DNA from: Ciborinia camelliae
Lineage: Eukaryota; Ascomycota; Leotiomycetes; Helotiales; Sclerotiniaceae
Assembly: GCA_025890175.1 (NCBI GenBank)
Contig: JANPYM010000014.1
Location: forward strand, 381,052 to 445,051
DNA length: 64,000 nt
Direction of reading: 5' to 3'
This document shows, piece after piece, positions 34,678 to 46,136 of this stretch (position 1 is the stretch's first letter; the number at the start of each line of letters is the position of its first letter). Both the position numbers and the translations under genes were made by a program. A model generated the notes under the pieces. The model searched no databases. It was given only the letters and a program-made list of their open reading frames with translations, and had not been told where the DNA came from.

Positions 34678-36060
34678 CGTGAAGTGAAGTGAAGTGAATG
34701 GTGTTAGCCGGAGGGATGAGGACATTAATGGAAAAAAAACGAGTTAATGCTCAGTAAGCTTATTAATATTTTGGTAACACTTCAACGATTGTTCTCTATT
34801 CTCTCAATTCGTGAGGAGTCCGATTCACTGGTATTCCACTCATGTCAGATGATATTGATTGGATTTTTAGCCCTAGCTTCTTCATGAGCTAGTAGACATA
34901 TATTCATGAGATCCTCGAAATATTTGTTGGTCATCTTGCTTCCCCAAAATATGGCAATTGCCACCAGTATATTTGCAAATTGGATGATAGTGCGATAACT
35001 GAAAATAGGGGTTCGATATATCTTCGATGTTAGATGCATGTAAAATTTGTGATTCCATCACAGCTAAATAGTGGGAGACAACTTAAATATAATTCATTTC
35101 TTCAAAATAATACAGGGATGAGCTCAAACTACTGACTTTGATGTAAAATCGGCGAGTATATAGCATCGGCATGAGTGCAAGATCTTGGGAGGATATCAGA
35201 ACAATGCTTTCAACATTGTTGTTTCTCATCTGTTTTCGTATTCTTCTTCAAGATACGAAGTTCGCCAATCAAAAGATACTAATTTTTGCGTTGTTAGTGT
35301 TGCTTGATGCAAGAAACATGTGGGAAATGGCACAGGGAATTCTTCACTTCGAAAAGAACCATTGGATATGAACGAGCTCAAGAGAATCTGACTCGGGTCA
35401 TCTGTAATGTTAATCCTGGGATATGTTTTACTTTATAAGAGAGAAAAGCGACCTAACCCCAACCTCTAATGTTTGTACCAAAATGGCCTTCAATGATCAG
35501 ATCAACTTGCTGAATGGGAATTTCAGCTGGGTAGCGTTGCGCCGATAAATTCTCAATCCCCTGGCAGTAACAACCGTATTCTCAACATATTGAATGGCTT
35601 CTTTCTAGTATCTATCTTCATATACCACAACTAGAGACCACACCTGTGGCAAGAAGTAACCTAGCCACCGTTTGAGAGTGATCATTCTAAACTGCGGAGT
35701 TATCTAGAGAGTTTTCGTCTCCCCCACAGCCTGACTTGGCTGGAGTTTGTGCTGGGAAAGGATCCGGCAGTGAGACATGGCTAATATGTGAGTTTGCGCT
35801 GGTTAAGATAACATGTGTTATCTACCCCGGCCTTCATAGGTAGCTGGATGTAAATCTATTTTTTTCTGCTTGATTCATTCAAAATGATTGACAATCACCC
35901 CCCCACTAGATGTCCGTGTCAGAGGATGCTTAGTCAGCACCTTCACCTGATGTCACGATGAGTCAGCATAATCAAACACCGAGTCAGACAGGGGCCTTCT
36001 AAGTACCTTCCTACAACTATACCTTAGTGGAGATGGCCGGTTTCAAAACACAGTATTTAG
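34678..36060. other. Intergenic DNA, nothing recognised
   Basis: AT-rich, with short ORFs on both strands (34845-35039, 35171-35371) that encode no recognisable product. No repeat of note until the hairpin block at 36071. Confidence 0.45.
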
Positions 36061-36070
36061 ATTATTGTCA

Positions 36071-36229
36071 CGATGCTAAAGCATCGAGGTTGAAATATAG
36101 TATATTGCTGAAGAGCCCTTACACCTATAAAGGGCGAAGCCCTTTATATGCGTAAGGTAGATAGTACAGCCGTACGGCTGTACGATCTAGCGAGGAGAGG
36201 TGCCTAATATCTCAGGCGTAGCCTGAGAT
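36071..36229. repeat. Hairpin-rich GC block
   Basis: Four perfect palindromes lie in 159 bp: CGATGC-TAAA-GCATCG (36071-36086), TATAAAGGGC-GAA-GCCCTTTATA (36126-36148), the 20-bp uninterrupted palindrome GTACAGCCGTACGGCTGTAC (36164-36183) and ATCTCAGGC-GTA-GCCTGAGAT (36209-36229). A fifth, AGTACCT/AGGTACT, lies on the far side of the adjacent inverted repeat (36843-36862). No ORF. Confidence 0.8.
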
Positions 36230-36282
36230 CTTCAGGCACTCTTCTAAATCTACCGTAGCAATTATATTTAGAAAATATAAAT

Positions 36283-36770
36283 TGTATTTGAAAATATAAA
36301 TTGTATTTGAAAATGTAAATTGTTTTTGAAGATATAAATTGTTTTTGAAGATATAAACTATTTTTGAAAATAAAGCGTTTTTGAAAATAAAGCGTTTTTG
36401 AAAAGAAAACGTTTTTAAAAATAAACCATTTTTAAATATAAACCGTTTTTGAAAATATTTTAACTATATAATTTTATTTATTTTCAACTTAATCAAAACA
36501 AAACATATCCTTTATAGTGTAATGGTTAATATGTTTGATTTAAATTTCAAAGTTGAAAAAAAAAATTAATTAAAATTTGAAATATCTTAATTGATATATC
36601 AAGTTCTTTTTTATTTTTTTTAAATTAAAAATATTTAAAAACAGTTTATATTTTCAAAAACGCTTTTTCTTTTTAAAAACGCTTTTTCTTTTCAAAAACG
36701 CTTTTTCTTTTCAAAAACGATTTATCTTCAAAAACAGTTTATTTTCAAAAATGATTTAATTTTATATATA
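36283..36770. repeat. Long AT-rich inverted repeat (about 490 bp)
   Basis: The left arm (about 36283-36460) is a run of 16-20 bp units such as GTTTTTGAAAATAAAGC. The right arm (about 36640-36770) is the inverted version (CTTTTCAAAAACGCTTTTT). The arms could fold into a long imperfect hairpin with a roughly 180 bp centre. The centre contains a tRNA-like sequence (36508-36552). Confidence 0.75.
36508..36552 (+). other. tRNA-like 5' half inside the inverted repeat
   Basis: The run from TCCTTTA through TAGTGTAATGGTTA matches the acceptor strand and D-arm/A-box layout of a eukaryotic tRNA of the Gln/Glu/Asp type. An anticodon-arm-like TTTGA...TCAAA follows. The T-arm, B-box and 3' acceptor strand are missing. 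Differences from a normal tRNA are largely C-to-T and G-to-A. It is a relic, a tRNA-derived repeat head or a piece of mitochondrial DNA, not a working tRNA gene. Confidence 0.35.
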
Positions 36771-38408
36771 ATCTAAATACTCCATCAACTGAGATATAGT
36801 TTCTGAACCTGATCACAATAAAATCACTGTTTCTAAACCCCTAGTACCTCCGCTAAGGTACTGACTGGTATTGCCCTCTTAAAAACGTCCTCTTCAATAG
36901 CATTAAACTGTCCATTATATAATTACGTCTCTGACTATAACTTTAAGTTTTCATTCAATATGAGGCTGCTGTATTGTGCTATGCAAGATACCGAGTTGAA
37001 TTGGAAATACGGAGATCCTAAGGATCTTTACATACAGATGGACTGTGGGCTGCGCCATGGCTGTAGCCTACCTTATTGCGAGGTTTGCTTCAAAATAAGC
37101 TGGAAGAGACCAGTGATAGCCTTAGATTGAAGTGACCTGTCATCATGAGCCGACCTGGTAAGCAGTGAGTGGTGTTTTGATTTTCCTCTCCTTCTCTCCT
37201 ACCCCTTCTCTCCCACACGATCCTTACACAACGCAGCTCGCCTGTTACGCGTATTCCTGTTGAAAAGTTCCGGCTCGGGGGAACAGAGCTACGTGAAAAT
37301 ATTGTAAGTCTTGACCTAAGGCGGTGCGATTATAAGCCCGGGTGACTATGGTAAAAATTGAGTTGTGGACTTACCTCTGTTGGTTTTAATCTCAAATTGG
37401 AAATTAACACTGTTAGGCACCCGTGGCCTAACCGCGGGGAGGACTTGGTATAAACTGTCGAATTATCACCAGTAAAACCTTGGACGGTAGAGCATTGCTC
37501 TGGCAGGATCTCAAATGGCCGGACGGATACGAGTGCCGAATTCTGGAGGTTGAAGGTGTAATGCGGAAGTAGGATCAATGTGAGGGACAATACCCTGGAC
37601 ACCTCGAGGACCAACATATTGGGTTTTCAGCGGGGCGCAATAATGAGAGTCCAGAAATCGATGATTTGTAAGATCTCTCTCATGCATGAAGGTAACGCTA
37701 TATCGGGGGAGTATATAAGCGTAGGTGAATGAATATCGGAGGCTTGGTCGTTGACAGCATAGACATTGGTGTGGGAGGATGCTTCGATACCTGACGACAG
37801 AGTTTCCGTACAGGATACGGATAACTTCTCGTCATTCCTGTGCTGTGCAAGTTTAGCCCATAGAAAAGATGTCGATACAAATTGGATTGTTTCTTCTCAG
37901 AAATTTACCTCATTGCACGACCATACCACTTCACAAACCCTCCCAAAAATGCCCTTTTGGTTGTAAATAGAGGTTCAGTCACTACGATCAAGATACCGAT
38001 TGCACGTCAAGTTTGCTATGGGAAAGTGTCTTTGATCATTGTATATGCTAGATAACTTGGTTCCAGATTCCTTCCATGAAACAACTCGCCAAAAGTCTCC
38101 AATACGAATAGTGCGCTATCCAACTGTAACAGACCACAGCTTCTAATAACCGAAACAATAACCATGGTGAGGGATGCTGAAAATATCTGTCAAACTTCTA
38201 GTTAGTATAAAACAATCATTGAGTTGGAACAGGATCCAGATAATAGCTTACCTTGGGACTAGGCCCGGCAACTGGGATTGCTTTTAATTTATAGTATTTT
38301 TGCACTTCCCTCCACTCAGACTCCAGCCCTTCGCAAAGAACCGGGCCAGCCATAGAAATTTCAATTTGAAGCAATGCAGAAAGGGGGAGTGGGGTGCTGA
38401 TTAATCAA
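36771..38408. other. Intergenic DNA
   Basis: No supported gene. One hairpin (36843-36862) belongs to the neighbouring repeat block. ORFs at 37330-37617, 37698-37880 and 37766-37966 are short and unrecognised. Confidence 0.45.
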
Positions 38409-41020
38409 GAATGGTGACCACGAAGTTGTCTGACATTCTAATGTAAACAACATTGTTTTTGGTTTCTTCAACTCTCTTTCCGCCAACGGGGTCCAGGATT
38501 GGGGCTGCAAATTTCGACTGCGGGAGCGCAGAAAGTATCGAGAAATTACAATTGCCACGCGTGAAATTGATTTGTCCCACAGCAATGCCGCCGCTGCCGC
38601 CTCTTGCTAGATCCTATTTTCCAGTCAGTAAAACACTCCATATCCACAACTCTCGTAAGAATAAACTCACCAGAGCGATTCTGGAACTAGTAACCATCCT
38701 TGACCTTCTCAAATGTGCTCATAAGATCCCAGTCCGGTATCGCCAAAACTTCCCTCCCTTTCCCATTGGTTTGAACATTGCCTCCAATGACTTGATACAG
38801 TCCATCGTAACGGATGCCCATGGCAGGGCAAGATGGCATAAGCTCTGTCAATACTGTTTGGCTGCTCGATGGGGAGAGCCGTTGCACTCAATACAAGAAT
38901 CTTAGACCAAACGCAGACAGACCGGCGATCGATGTAGTATTGTCGACTCATTAGTGTGAAAGTCATCACCGTCTTGCCGTACCCCACGGCAGCGGCAAGA
39001 CGGCAACAATGCGAATGTCATCACCGTCTTGCCGTACCCTACGGCAGCGGCAAGACGGCGAACGGCGTAAAGGCATAAGCTCCGTCAATACTGCTTGGGC
39101 GCTCAACTGGGAGAGCCGTTTCATCCAATACAAGAATCTTAGACCAAACGCAGCCAGTCAGACGATCGATGTAGTATTGTCGACTCATCAATGCGAAAGT
39201 CATCACAGTCTTGCCGTACCCCATGGCAGGGGCCGGCAGACCGGCTCGGTGTCTGACAGATCGATAAGCTCCGTCAATACTGTTTGGGCGCTCGGAGTTC
39301 GAGCCCGTCTCATATAGCACAAGGATCTCAGGCCGCGGAGAGGGACTCTCGAAAGGTGTTTGCTGGTTCTTGCGATGGGGTTGAATTTGGGAAATCAGGA
39401 AGCTGTGTTAGATGTCAGTCAAATGTAATTGAAGAGGAATGCATTTGAGTGTTACCTTCGTCTGAGAATGTTCGAGTATCGTGATAACTTGGCATTTTTC
39501 GAATTCCAATCAATTGCTTCTGAAGTCGGAGAAATCACAAGAATATAGCATTGTCCCTTACGATACAACCATTGAAGAAAGGGTATGTACCGTCCACATA
39601 AGTGATGGATATGCAAAACAATCATAAATCACAAGCAGCATGAGTGTGCACACCGAGGCGGCTAAGAGTAACATCTTTGATATTTGTATAATGACAAGGT
39701 ACTTAGCTAATGTCACGAGAACCCTTGAGTCCAGGTTGTCCCGCGGGATTCATTGTCGCTTTTAAGAGAGGAAAGCTGCGAAGAACATAATTTGGCTTGT
39801 ACGGTTCGATCTCGATGGAGAAGATATGCTCAGTTTCCATACGGTTCTATCTCAATAGAAAAAACGTGCTCGATTGAGATGGAACCATGCATGTCTTCTC
39901 CATCGAGATCGAACCTAGTTTACTGACTTTTCGGTCCGACCGCGAGCATGGTCCAATGAATTCTCTGGGTCATCACCGGTCTCGGGATTATTTGCAAATG
40001 AGTTAGGATCGTCTCCGTGATACTCCTGGAGACAACCCTTCCTCATCATTTCTGACCATTGTTTGGCGTACGAGCTCGACTCCCTTTTTGGTCGTCAGTT
40101 TGGATCTGTAGATGGGATATAGTCGACTTACTTTGACAAAAAGTTCACCTTCTGCCCCCGTCGTTTGTAAAGATCCACCAGGTCCGTACTACAACTAACT
40201 AAGAAGTAGCAGAGGAACATCTGATGAGTGCCGCCGATGGCTTGCGCCCAGTCAAGCACCCACGCAGAGATCCCACCTTGACTTATTTATGACATCTGGT
40301 TTGAAGGATATCGGGTGGGATCCTGGTGTTCCAAGGTTCAAGGGTGACCAGGACTGAGGCTCGTAAGTTCTGGATCTATAAGAAGTTAATGGTTAGCATG
40401 GCTTCTTTCGCAAGTGAAGGATAGACATGGAGGGAAGATGACGGTAAGAGGTAAAGACTGAGGTCTGAAAAGAGAAGAGACCTTAATGATGAGGAAGAAT
40501 GGCAATCATTGATGAGCCAGGGGAATTGAGTCCAACCAAATGATTTGGATATATTGAATCAATTCGGTACATGAAGTGAAAGAATGTTATGTATGAATTG
40601 GATTGACTTACTTCCAAGACTGCAGCCAGCAGGGATTTCCAGGATATGATTCTTGATATCGATGATTGAGGGTGTAGATTCAGTCTCTGCTGTTGGAAAT
40701 AATGTAAAGAGTTGCAGAAGTAGATGGAAATTGACTGTAATCAATGGGTTGTAACTTACTTGTATTGAGGTGTTTGTCCATTGACCCTAAGGGCCATTTT
40801 GCTCATTCTTTTCTTTCTTGATCACTGCCAGTGCAGGTGTTAGCCATCTAGTAATTGATTCAAAGAGATAGGCATGCTGATCGTTGTAACTGTCAAAGAG
40901 GGTGTTGATGCTTTGCAGACAACTTTGTGGGATAGATCTAGCTTCAAGAAACCTCAAAAGGCTTCTTGGAAGGAGGGTTGAAAACAGTTTGTACTTACTT
41001 TGTCTTCTTGAATAACTCAT
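38409..41020 (-). pseudogene. Decayed multi-exon gene with P-loop fragments (possibly SNF2-like)
   Basis: Scattered minus-strand segments read like protein but cannot be joined into one frame. In order: MSYSRRQSKYKLFSTLLPRS (41020 down), a segment with GGISAWVLDWAQAIGGTHQM (about 40290-40134), AKQWSEMMRKGCLQEYHGDD (about 40070), then AVGYGKTVMTFALMSRQYY repeated in the 38.9-39.3 kb duplications. After these come MGIRYDGLYQVIGG and a last segment ending VVTILD-stop at 38409. GYGKT fits a Walker A loop; VGYGKT followed by AL is seen in SNF2-type ATPases, but the assignment is weak and the DEAD/DEAH box is not visible. In-frame stops and the internal duplication argue for a dead gene, though a heavily spliced live gene cannot be excluded. 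Confidence 0.4.
38837..39300. repeat. Tandem duplication of a P-loop exon fragment, about three copies
   Basis: A unit beginning ATAAGCTC(C/T)GTCAATACTG recurs at about 38837, 39073 and 39262, offset 236 and 189 bp. Each full copy ends with the complement of the GYGKT codons. In the first interval a further short duplication repeats the P-loop itself. The P-loop DNA happens to be strongly palindromic (arms CCGTCTTGCC/GGCAAGACGG, 39024-39058). Confidence 0.75.
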
Positions 41021-42200
41021 TGAGTGTTCCAGAGCACTCTTTCTGTTACCTCCTTGAGTGTTTAATGAAATTAATTTGTTGTTGATTAAGAAAAGTCAGA
41101 AGAGTCTGAAGAAGGGGTTTTTGAACTGAGAAGGATTGAGCTTGATCCAGAAGACCGGCAAACTTGATTACAGCCCCAATTTTACTTCCGTTTCAGAATA
41201 ACGCCAGAAAACTCTGCAATACCCTGCAATATTCAGGTTGCCTCGGAAGACCAGGTTCAAAGTTGTTGCCACTCTTATCAAGAGTTGTTGGGTCCCATGG
41301 CATTATTCTGGAGGTCTAAAGTATATTTGTGACTCACGGCACCCTTACAACCACTCCTAGCCAGTTAAAAGTACCCAGAGATCTGTCGAAACCTACGAAG
41401 CTCTCCCCTTCTTCTCACAAGCGAAATCACATGACCAGTGAAGACGAAGCCAAAAAATACTAAGCAGAAGAGCCCAAAGTCACCAGAGATCTTCATTCAC
41501 TAATAGACACCCTTTATAAGTTGTTTGGAAAGACTCTTTTGTAGTATTCGAAGTCAGGGCGGTCAAGAGAAGATCAAAAGCAGCAATGGAGCGGGGTCGG
41601 GGAAGGTGAATGGCAAGCACAAAAGCAGCGAACAACAACAATATGACCTAGGCAACCTTTTGATGATCACGCCATCGGCCGGGAAATGAGGTGAATCACA
41701 AAGAAGACTTGAATTGGGGGGCGGGTGGACGGGCTCATATGGTTTTAAAATTATATCTCCTAAGCTGCGCCCTAATCTTACCCCTGAGAAAAAACCAAGG
41801 TCAAAGTTCAAACAGATAATGATTGTCAAAACATGTGGTTTTTCTCCTCCAAGGGCTGGATATATGAAGTGAGAACTGTAAATGAATTTGGGCAATTTTG
41901 GTTGTATCAATCATCATTCTGCAATGTCTTTTATCAGACAGATGTGACACTAGGTATGACAGGCATCTCAAATGGCCCTAATGACTGTCTAACTCCTGAC
42001 CCAGGAGAGAAATGCTGTAGTCTTGACTAGTAGATTCATATGCTGCACAGCCTGCTCTGTTCCTGCTTCCTTCAAACTGAACTGGGGAAACATTGAAGGT
42101 TGAAGGATAATGTTCAAGTGAACCCCTGTCCCCGCTCAAATGTACAATCAAGCCGCTCCCTGTGTCCTCATGATGAGAATATGAAGCCTTAAATACCCCT
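41021..42200. other. Intergenic DNA
   Basis: No supported gene. The minus ORF at 41563-41910 and the plus ORF at 41833-42030 lack recognisable features. The right end grades into the TGCAACAA array. Confidence 0.45.
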
Positions 42201-42211
42201 GCCTAGACCTC

Positions 42212-44577
42212 AGATATGCAACAAAGTAGATCTCTTCTTCTCTAGTGGAGAAATGATGAGCATCGTGATGCTAGAGACAGGGAAGACGGTGTTTTCCTTG
42301 GAATTAGTGGAAATATCTTCAACCCCTGCCCTGGACGACGATGTGCAACAAAAGCTTTCCTTGCTTTATAATTGGAAGACTAGAGTCTGTCTACCTTGTC
42401 CTGGTTCAATGCCAAAGTGCCTGATGACTACCTGATATGTTCTTTGAATCCAAGGAACAGGATCTCGAAGACCCCTGCCTAGGTTTACGATATGCAACAA
42501 TAATCTTCAGTACCTCTTGATTGGAAGAACAAGGAGCTTTCAAGGTGTCTGCCTAGAATGCTATGTGCAACATAGCTCTTTTCAAGGATAGAAAATTGCC
42601 TAGTGACCGGTTTGTTCAAGTGATGGGAAGGACTGTTTGGGTCTGGTTACAACAATAGGGACTTTTTTGTCTCCTTGATTGGGACTATATCAACTCTCAG
42701 TGTCACTACCTGAATGAAGATGTGCAACAAGAAGTTTTCCTTTATTTGGATATGACGGGGTTCTTCTTTTTGATATTGGTGCAATATGAGGGTTTATTAA
42801 TATGATCTACAATTATAGGTCCCTGAGGTGATCTCAGTATTGATCAAAAGTTACCAATTTAAAAATACTTGAAGATTTGAGACTCCTTCTCTCATTGCTC
42901 GTTTATAGTGACTGTATATAAATGATATTCTTGACAAGGGCTTCTAGAGATTCCAGAAAATCTTAACTGTTAGGTCAAGAAAATATCTAGGCATTCTACC
43001 CATTCACAGTAGGCATAACACCATCTATTTCTACAATTCATGCAAGTAATTGATGTTCCAATATGTACAACCCTTATTTTAATTCCCCGCCCTTCACATA
43101 ACCAAATGAATCTTAGATGTTATGTGTTCTCTTACAGCTTCCGACCAACATAGGCCACAAAGTGTCTAGGTCAATTTAACCGAGAAGGAAAAACGCCCAC
43201 CCCAGTATAGATATGCAACCAAAACTTCATTCAGAAGAATCAACAGATATGATTGGCAAATAAATTTTCAAATTTCATCACAACTTGAAAGTGTGACAAC
43301 GGTATGTAAGGAACAGATGTGAACTCTTGAATTGAGCCTTGTCATTGAGGACTGTCAGGGTCCAGGCAGAAACCAATTGACCCAAATGAGAGACTGTACT
43401 TTGTGAAGGGGCTTTTGAACTTTACTCCAAAGCATGGGAATGATAGCTGCTAATCCAGTTCCCAATGCTTTGCCTGTACCTTGTACCAAGAAAAGTGTTT
43501 ATCGGGTGAGAAATTATTTTGAAGTCATTTTTCACTGCAGCTTTGATATTAACAAGGCCTTTTTATGATAAAAAATGAATCAAAGGCAAAATACTCAAGG
43601 CTTCTTTATCATGTTAAGATATGCACTGACATGCTCTATATCCTAATGAAGTGACAACTTACACCCCCAATTGTAGCGTGTATAGCTCAGCGGAAAGGTA
43701 TTTGCTTACCTAAGAAATTAGAGTGATATAGATATAGAGCTAAATCTCATCTTTGTTGGGCACAATACCATAACCTCAGTATTCCATAATATCAGATGAG
43801 GAAGATCTTGGAGTCAAGACAAGACGTCATCAGAAAACTAAGACATGCAACAATACATCTTCATTCTCCACAACTGGAATATTGCGTCCCATATATAGTT
43901 TCTCAAGGGTGATATAGTCTTACTAATGAAAACCTACTTATGATGACGATATATATCTCTGAGAACCATACGTCATGAATAGCTTAAGATATGCAACAAT
44001 ATTTTTCCATTGTGTTTCATTGGATATTTCGGAAACGTGTTCAAAAAACAGCTGATACCAAGAACTCACCATACGTCATCAGAGTTAAATATGATATCAA
44101 GATCCTCATATCTAGAAATTCTATTTCTGAAATTCATGATGAAAAGACGTCATATCAAAACTGCGACATGCAACAAAACTCCCCTAGCCTCTTTAATTGG
44201 GGCAAATTTGTACAGTTTCCTTGTTGACCTGAAGTCCCATTTTACCCCTGGACTATACAATGATGGGGTCAGAAGCTTTTAAGCATGAAGACGTCATAAT
44301 CATATTGCGATATGCAACAAGAACATCACATTCCCTCTGGTTGGCATATAGCAGTGACACATATCAACCTGAGGTCTTCATACAAGACTTTGATGTGACA
44401 TCAACATTGGTTTACTTTGACCAGGGTGCAGAAGCTGGTATGAGGTCATAACAAATCTAAGATGTGCAACAAGACCTTTTTTATTCAACTTTAGAAAATC
44501 AGCCCATCTTTTAGGTTATCACTTTGAGAATGAGAAGAGGCTGCATGATGTCACTAAGCGCTTAAGACATGCAACAA
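42212..44577. repeat. Decayed array marked by a TGCAACAA-centred motif
   Basis: The motif (A/C)GA(T/C)(A/G)TGCAACAA occurs twelve times in one orientation, starting near 42212, 42339, 42488, 42561 (degenerate), 42719, 43209 (degenerate), 43841, 43987, 44164, 44308, 44460 and 44565. Many spacings are 127-177 bp, with gaps at 42.7-43.8 kb. Upstream of the motif GACGTCAT or CCCTGCCTAG often recurs about 15-25 bp away. Downstream a CTTTCC-type pyrimidine run and ATTGGAA recur. No frame stays open across units. Confidence 0.7.
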
Positions 44578-46136
44578 TACTTTCCCTAGAGAATTGATAG
44601 CAGGATTGGTAGAGCCAAGAGTAACTTTTACTTGCGAGATTCTCCAACATAACTTAGGAGTACCTGGGCATTCCCAGTTAGCTTATCACTTGCTTGTAAA
44701 GATGTCCAAAGTCTGTTTTGACGCAAGAGAGTAGGATATCCAGGAATGAAGACAGAGGTATGCCATTATGGGATTCTAGCTAAAATCTAAAGGAAGCCTC
44801 TTCTTAAGATTTTTCTGAGACTTGGAAGGAGAATGGGAACAATGGAAGGGGAATGGGAAGGAGTTGGCGGCAAAGCAACCTCTCTAATCCCCGCCACTCA
44901 ATCATTGAAATTTGATACATTGATTAATCTCTCCAGTTCCTTGATATCTACCTAATCATAAATCCTGGACAAGTCCCAGTTGCTATCCCCTCCGTTGACA
45001 GTAAGAATTAGAGCATCTGCCGAGATATATTAACAAAAGTGTACCTCACCAGTAGATACCGATGCAGTATGTGTGATTATTTCCACCCAAAGTTTCCAGT
45101 GCTTTCACCACAAGAAGGATGTTTGCAAATTAGCCGGGCTAGCTAATATGTCATCAAAGAGCAACTCTTCGTACCTTCGACCCTTTCTGGGGATATTTTC
45201 TACGATAAAACATCCAATAAAACTACCTTTGGCTCTACAAATCTTATTCTGTGAATATATAAAAAGGTTGTTTAAAGTGTCAATAGTAGCCGAGGATTAT
45301 AGGAAAAATGCCCGGGTGAGGTTGGAGTTTAGGAGCTATAGCACAAGAAGTCATTGTGGATATTCAAACTTTAATCCCCTCCCAACTATATGCAAACCAT
45401 ACTCTTCAATCCCGACACATTCTTCTTCTCCGAAAGACCACGAATGCCGGTGGTTACCACCAGAGCGCAGCATATCTCAAGCCAGTGACCTGCACTATTT
45501 TTCCCCCTAACAAAACCTATGAGACAAGAGATACTTTCTCTGCTATGGTATATCTCAAATGAAAACGAGACCATCTGAACTCTCTCCCTTCAAACAGGGT
45601 CACAGAAGTAAAAGCTTCATGCGCCCCTTTCCCCACCAAACATACCCGAACACACCTACCGCCATAAGGCCGCACAGGGAAGTACTGTCACTCTCCTCTA
45701 ATACTTACTCTGGCATACAACCATCCAACATCTATTCAAACAACCAAACTTGATTAATATCCCACCGCACTTCAGATCTCAACACCTACAAGACTCAGCG
45801 TCACAATCCAATGCAATCTACGAGAGATGCATTAGGATGTATAACCTATTACCGTTTTAGCTGTCGTCAACCGCACCAGTATATCGTGGTTATAATTTTG
45901 ATTGGAAAGAAAAGATACCAGTCTGGTATTGCTGTTTGTATTCAATGAATGTTCCTATGCTTGTTATACCTTTTTCATCCCATGCATGCAACTCCATGCA
46001 ATTGTATCATCCCCAATGCCTCCAATAATTATAAAATCGGGCAATTCTATCAGTATACCTCCCGCTTACACAGAGCGAGCAATAGGATGTTGATATCCAT
46101 GCTATCGATAGTTTATCCCATGTCCCACCGAACAAT
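44578..46136. other. Intergenic DNA at the compartment boundary
   Basis: No supported gene. Plus ORFs at 45073-45510, 45356-45562 and 45559-45753 overlap one another in different frames and show no domain. This is also the 3' flank of the gene ending at 46137. Confidence 0.45.

Noticed and set aside
43676..43750. tRNA-like start (TAGCTCAGCGG followed by a possible anticodon arm)
   Set aside because: No matching acceptor strand or GGTTC-type T-loop, and the anticodon stem does not pair; chance A-box within the decayed array region.
45073..45753. Overlapping plus-strand ORFs near 45 kb
   Set aside because: Three frames overlap, none shows a domain or intron signals, and the region lies 3' of a well-supported minus-strand gene.
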